Shown here: positions 13,965-17,407 of the stretch, one piece after another
Layout: each line of letters opens with the position of its first letter
Position numbering within the stretch: position 1 is the first letter of the stretch
Source of the DNA: Planctomycetales bacterium
GTDB lineage: Bacteria; Planctomycetota; UBA11346
Assembly (NCBI GenBank): GCA_025362255.1
Contig: JANYGY010000216.1
Location: forward strand, 1-17,407
Reading direction: 5' to 3'
DNA: 17,407 nucleotides
Translations under genes and position numbers: made by a program
The notes under the pieces: model-generated
What the model saw: the letters and a program-made list of their open reading frames with translations, nothing else
Told to the model about the DNA's origin: nothing
The model's database searches: none

Positions 13965-15857
13965 ATGGTCATGCGCGTCATCCTGCTCATCAGCATTTTC
14001 CTTGGCTTGGCTCTCACCGCGGAAGTGGTGCCGGAAACCGTGGTCGCGACTCCACCGCCTGTGGTCCTGCCAGCTGCGACCCCGCCAGCACCGGGCCAAG
14101 TCGCCGTTCCAGAGACCACCAGCTACGCGACCGTGACGATCGAGAATCCGGCTGCACGAGTAGTGATCTCCACTCAGCGCGCCTCGATCGATCGCTTTGA
14201 GTTGAAGGCCTCGCACCCGATCAAGCTTCCTCGACATCTGCACCGCAACGATGATGAATCGATCGGTTCAACGGTTCAGGGCGACCCTGCCGGAAATAAA
14301 ATCAAACCGGCACTCGCGGTGCTTTCCGCCTTCAGCGTCGAAAGCAGCTCAGAAGCCACTCGCCTCGCCAAAAATCAGCACCATTGGCTGAGCAACGATA
14401 GCGAGACCGCACTGGCTTGGGGCATTCGCGGGAATGAAACGGCACCGTGGACGATCGCCACCCGCAATCCCGACGCCGCAACCTTGACCTGGAGCAACGG
14501 CCGTGGCCTCTCGTATGCGGTGACCTATCGCCTGCATGCCACGCTGGCGCAACTCGCAGTCCTGGTCGCCGTTACCAATACCGGCACCACCCCCGTGGCG
14601 CTTAAGCCAGCAGTCACCCTGATCAACGGCATCCATCAGGATTACGCGCCGAATGAAGCTGCCTATATGGTCGCTTTCACTCATCGCGGCGGCGATCAGG
14701 ACGGAACGATCGAAACGACGTCCGTACCGGCCACCGACAAGGGTTGGGCGACCGTGGCCAATCCTGATCCGAAGGTTGATTTCGTCGGTGTGAAAAGCCG
14801 CTTCTTCGCCGTCTGGTGGCGACCTGGCCAAGTCGCGATCGCCCCGGTGGCACCTGGCAGTCCTGCGGCTCCAGCGCCAGTCCTCCCGGTGGCCGCCGGC
14901 CCCGAGGCCGCACCACCCGCCAACGGCCCACTGGGCGGCCCCAGCGCCCCCGACAGCACCGCCGCCTGGCGCGCCGATGTTTGCGGTTTTACCACCCAAC
15001 AGCATCAGGATCACCAGGGCCGTCTGAATGTCAGCTTTGGGGCCATCCAAGTCCCACCAGGGCGGACCCTTGATGCGAACTGGACGGTCAGTGCGTCGGG
15101 CATGTCGAATGCCGATCTCAAATCGTTGAGTCCGGCTGAGCAGCGCATCGAACTGACCGATGCGATGCACAAATTTTTCATCTTTCCAACCCGCTTGCTG
15201 ACGATGGTCCTGGGCTGGATCGTCATGGTGGTGCCGAATTACGCGGTCGCCGTGATCCTGCTCACCCTGCTCGTCAAGGCCGCGCTGTTCCGCCTGACCT
15301 GGAAGCAGCATGCGAGCATGATCAAGATGCAGAAACTCGCGCCGGAACTGAAATACATTCAAGAGCAATATAAGACCGACAAAGCCAAGCTCGCGCAAAA
15401 GCAGATGGAATTGTGGAAGAAGAACGGCGTCAATCCACTTGGCGGCTGCCTGCCATTGCTCATCCAGATGCCGATCTTCATCGCCTTGTATCAGACTTTC
15501 CAATATAACGCCGACATGCGTGGCGCATCGTTCCTGTGGGTCTCCGATCTCACGTTGCCCGACCAGGTGTGGGGCATGCCGTTGGCATTCCTCCATGGCT
15601 GGGTGCTCAGCCTGAATCCGTTGCCGCTGATCTACATCGCCGTGACCATCTGGATGGGCCTGACCACGCCGATTCCGGTGACCGCCGCCGGTGGTGATCC
15701 GATGCAGGAACAGATGGCGAAAAGCATGCGCTGGATGCCGGTGCTGTTTGGTCTGATCTTCTACAATATGCCTGCCGGTCTGGTGCTGTATTTCACGGTC
15801 AATGCGGTGATCTCGACGATCGAAGTCAAATTCATCCGCCGGCGCCTGGCCGCCTGA
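13965..15857 (+). CDS. yidC: Membrane protein insertase YidC
   Basis: From the ATG at 13965 the protein has 630 residues. YidC inserts and folds inner-membrane proteins, alone or with SecYEG. Residues 4-18 form the N-terminal membrane segment, about 55-380 the periplasmic P1 domain, and 405-630 the conserved five-helix core region. Diagnostic blocks in the core are NPLGGCLPLLIQMPIFIALYQTF (490-512) and MPAGLVLYFTVNAV (602-615). An Ala/Pro/Gly-rich insertion occupies about 288-331 within P1. In the first core helix the usual functional Arg position is Lys438, as in some other phyla, and the common FPLT after it reads FRLT (442-445). A CGGAG stretch lies nine bases before the start. A longer open frame upstream overlaps the BRCT gene and the hairpin and is rejected. 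Confidence 0.92.
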   Translation: MVMRVILLISIFLGLALTAEVVPETVVATPPPVVLPAATPPAPGQVAVPETTSYATVTIENPAARVVISTQRASIDRFELKASHPIKLPRHLHRNDDESIGSTVQGDPAGNKIKPALAVLSAFSVESSSEATRLAKNQHHWLSNDSETALAWGIRGNETAPWTIATRNPDAATLTWSNGRGLSYAVTYRLHATLAQLAVLVAVTNTGTTPVALKPAVTLINGIHQDYAPNEAAYMVAFTHRGGDQDGTIETTSVPATDKGWATVANPDPKVDFVGVKSRFFAVWWRPGQVAIAPVAPGSPAAPAPVLPVAAGPEAAPPANGPLGGPSAPDSTAAWRADVCGFTTQQHQDHQGRLNVSFGAIQVPPGRTLDANWTVSASGMSNADLKSLSPAEQRIELTDAMHKFFIFPTRLLTMVLGWIVMVVPNYAVAVILLTLLVKAALFRLTWKQHASMIKMQKLAPELKYIQEQYKTDKAKLAQKQMELWKKNGVNPLGGCLPLLIQMPIFIALYQTFQYNADMRGASFLWVSDLTLPDQVWGMPLAFLHGWVLSLNPLPLIYIAVTIWMGLTTPIPVTAAGGDPMQEQMAKSMRWMPVLFGLIFYNMPAGLVLYFTVNAVISTIEVKFIRRRLAA

Positions 15858-15883
15858 GCCTGCTTCTTTGAGCCGCCTGCGTC

Positions 15884-17185
15884 GTGGTGCCCGTGGCCCT
15901 TGAGCCGACCGTGTGTGCGGGCGCCAGTGCCACCGGCGGCGCGGCGGCGCTGATTCGCCTGAGCGGACCCCGGGCATTCGCGATCGCGGCGCGCGCCGGA
16001 GTCGAGGTCACCTGTTGGCGACTGGCCAGCGGTGGCGTGTGTCCCGTGCGCACCATGTACCGCCGGGGCCCGCGCACCGCCACCGGCCATGACCTGATCG
16101 AGATCGTCATTCCCGGCGCCGCCGATCTGGTCGATCTGTTGGTGAGCACGTTGTGCGCGGTGGGTGCCACGCCGGCAGCGCCGGGAGCATTCATGCGTCA
16201 GGCCGTGGCCACCGGTCGCCTGGGTCTCGATCGCGCCGAAGCCGTGCTCGCCTTGACCCAGGCCACTGACGCGGTGGGCGCAGCTGTGGCTTTAGCTCGT
16301 CTGCGCTGCACCTTGGCCGAGGATCTCGCCCCCCTGCGCACGCGCCTGCTGCACCTGCGCGCCCTGGTTGAATCGGGCCTCGATTTTCTCGACGAGCATG
16401 ACGTTCGGCCATGGGATGCGGCAGCATTTATCACTGAGCTGGAATCCATCACCGCCGAACTCGCCAAATGGCTGATCACTGCCGCGACCACCGGGCACAT
16501 CCCGCTCATCTGCCTGGTCGGTGCGCCGAATGCTGGAAAATCCGCGCTGTTCGCCGCCCTCAGCGGCGAACCGGCATTGATCAGTCCGATCGCCGGCACG
16601 ACCCGTGATCATCTCGAAGCCACCGTGACTCTCGATGGCCGAAACGTCCGGTTGATCGATACCGCGGGATGGCTCACGACCGCTGAACAGGCGCACGCTG
16701 TCGCCGACCGACTCGACCAGGCAGCCATCGATCGCGGCCGGGAAATCGCTGCGCACGCCGATGTGATCGTCGCCTGCGCTGCTCCAGATGCACCCCTGCC
16801 GAATACGCTCGAAGACGCACACGGTCTGCCGCGCGAACGCTTGGTGATCATCGCCACCAAAGCCGATCTCAACGCGGGTTCTGATCCACGCGCGGTGCTT
16901 TCCGTCAGCACGCTCGATGGCCGTGGTCTGGACACATTACGCGGATTCCTCGCTCAGCGTCTGGCGCCCCACGCCACCGGCAGTGCGCGCCAACATGATT
17001 TATTGCGCACGGCCATTCATCGTCTGCATGCTGCGCTGACGCTGCTGAATCACCCCGATGAACGCGATGACCTGCTCGCCGATGATCTGCGTCGTGCCGC
17101 CGATGGACTCGCCGAGCTTGTCGGCACGACCTCAGACGATGACGTTTTGAATGCGATATTTCAGCGATTCTGCATCGGAAAGTGA
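15884..17185 (+). CDS. mnmE: tRNA modification GTPase MnmE, divergent
   Basis: This 433-residue protein is somewhat short for MnmE, which with MnmG modifies the wobble uridine of certain tRNAs. An N-terminal formyl-tetrahydrofolate-binding domain (about 10-115), a helical domain and an inserted G domain (about 205-360) are visible. G-domain motifs: G1 GAPNAGKSAL (213-222), G2 TTRD (239-242), G3 DTAG (259-262), and G4 TKAD (325-328) where NKxD is usual. The protein ends in FCIGK, the conserved Cys-containing tail. The N-terminal block is weak: the usual GED and HGG patches read GHD and PGA. The start is uncertain among GTG codons at 15884, 15887 and 15893; no strong ribosome site is visible. 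It follows yidC by 26 bases, as in many genomes. Confidence 0.85.
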   Translation: MVPVALEPTVCAGASATGGAAALIRLSGPRAFAIAARAGVEVTCWRLASGGVCPVRTMYRRGPRTATGHDLIEIVIPGAADLVDLLVSTLCAVGATPAAPGAFMRQAVATGRLGLDRAEAVLALTQATDAVGAAVALARLRCTLAEDLAPLRTRLLHLRALVESGLDFLDEHDVRPWDAAAFITELESITAELAKWLITAATTGHIPLICLVGAPNAGKSALFAALSGEPALISPIAGTTRDHLEATVTLDGRNVRLIDTAGWLTTAEQAHAVADRLDQAAIDRGREIAAHADVIVACAAPDAPLPNTLEDAHGLPRERLVIIATKADLNAGSDPRAVLSVSTLDGRGLDTLRGFLAQRLAPHATGSARQHDLLRTAIHRLHAALTLLNHPDERDDLLADDLRRAADGLAELVGTTSDDDVLNAIFQRFCIGK

Positions 17186-17327
17186 CACCGGCTGCGCTGG
17201 TGCACATGTGCCACACAGACGTCATGTCGTCGGCGCGTCGGTCTTGCCGCTGCTGCAGTGGATCCGAATACTTGCTCCTCACATCTCCCCGAGGCCTTGT
17301 CGGCCCAGCCCTTGAGAGGACTGCTCC

Positions 17328-17407
17328 ATGCGTCGTTTCCTGCTGATGGCCTTGCCGGCCTTGCTCCTTCTCTCTGCTTCCGCGGGTCTTTACGCCGCTG
17401 AAGAAGC
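17328..17407 (+). CDS. 5' end of a secreted protein gene (cut by window end)
   Basis: An ATG at 17328 follows GAGAGGA (17314-17320) with a 7-base spacing. The 26 visible codons give a textbook signal peptide: MRRF, a Leu/Ala-rich core, and a likely cleavage after LYA before AEE. The mature protein is outside the window, so no function can be given. Confidence 0.7.
   Translation, partial: MRRFLLMALPALLLLSASAGLYAAEE

Noticed and set aside
14349..15977. Minus-strand open frame of about 540 codons opposite yidC
   Set aside because: yidC is certain on the plus strand; the antisense product is His/Arg/Gly-rich with no domain pattern and would span the yidC-mnmE junction.
17202..17211. Palindrome GCACATGTGC after mnmE
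   Set aside because: Only 10 bp, no T-run and no partner site, so it is not distinguishable from chance.
1..17407. CRISPR array, tRNA or rRNA gene, insertion sequence
   Set aside because: No regularly spaced repeats, no tRNA-like cloverleaf or rRNA signature and no transposase were seen on either strand.

Overview
The window looks like a chromosomal segment of a GC-rich, diderm bacterium, most likely of the PVC group (Planctomycetota or a relative). The best clue is the first gene, a partial pseudopilin-like protein with an H-x9-DG motif, a type expanded in Planctomycetes, Verrucomicrobia and Lentisphaerae. A YidC with a large periplasmic domain fits a diderm. The phylum is an inference from protein character only; no rRNA, tRNA, CRISPR array or insertion sequence was seen.

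Layout, left to right. (1) 1-666: 3' part of the pseudopilin-like gene, convergent with a membrane-anchored protein of unknown function (668-1552, minus). (2) 1735-6223, plus: a tightly packed five-gene operon of a FabH-type 3-ketoacyl-ACP synthase III, 2-oxo acid dehydrogenase E1 alpha, E1 beta and lipoyl E2, and a 124-residue unknown protein. Adjacent genes overlap by 1 to 4 bases or lie 1 base apart. The natural reading is that the dehydrogenase makes acyl-CoA, possibly branched, which FabH uses to prime fatty acid synthesis. No E3 gene is present here. (3) 6241-6958, plus: a vapBC-type toxin-antitoxin pair (AbrB-like antitoxin, PIN toxin) behind an AT-rich control region with two inverted repeats of identical spacing. 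(4) 10670-7047, minus: a nitrogen operon transcribed amtB, PII, glnA, with GC-rich hairpins between the genes and a strong intrinsic terminator after glnA. (5) 11228-13800, plus: two neighbouring, related genes encoding an N-terminal membrane anchor, a long coiled coil, a small beta-rich domain and C-terminal BRCT domains (two in the first, one in the second). This is the most unusual part of the window, because BRCT domains normally belong to soluble DNA-transaction proteins such as LigA. (6) 13965-17185, plus: yidC followed by a short, divergent mnmE, then the start of a secreted or lipid-facing protein with a signal peptide, cut by the window end at 17407.

Regions 2 and 4 are coherent metabolic operons (acyl-CoA and primer supply; ammonium uptake, sensing and assimilation). 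The BRCT pair sits next to the membrane insertase and tRNA-modification genes, but a perfect 18-bp hairpin separates them, so shared transcription is not assured. Many long antisense open frames occur because of the high GC content and are not genes.
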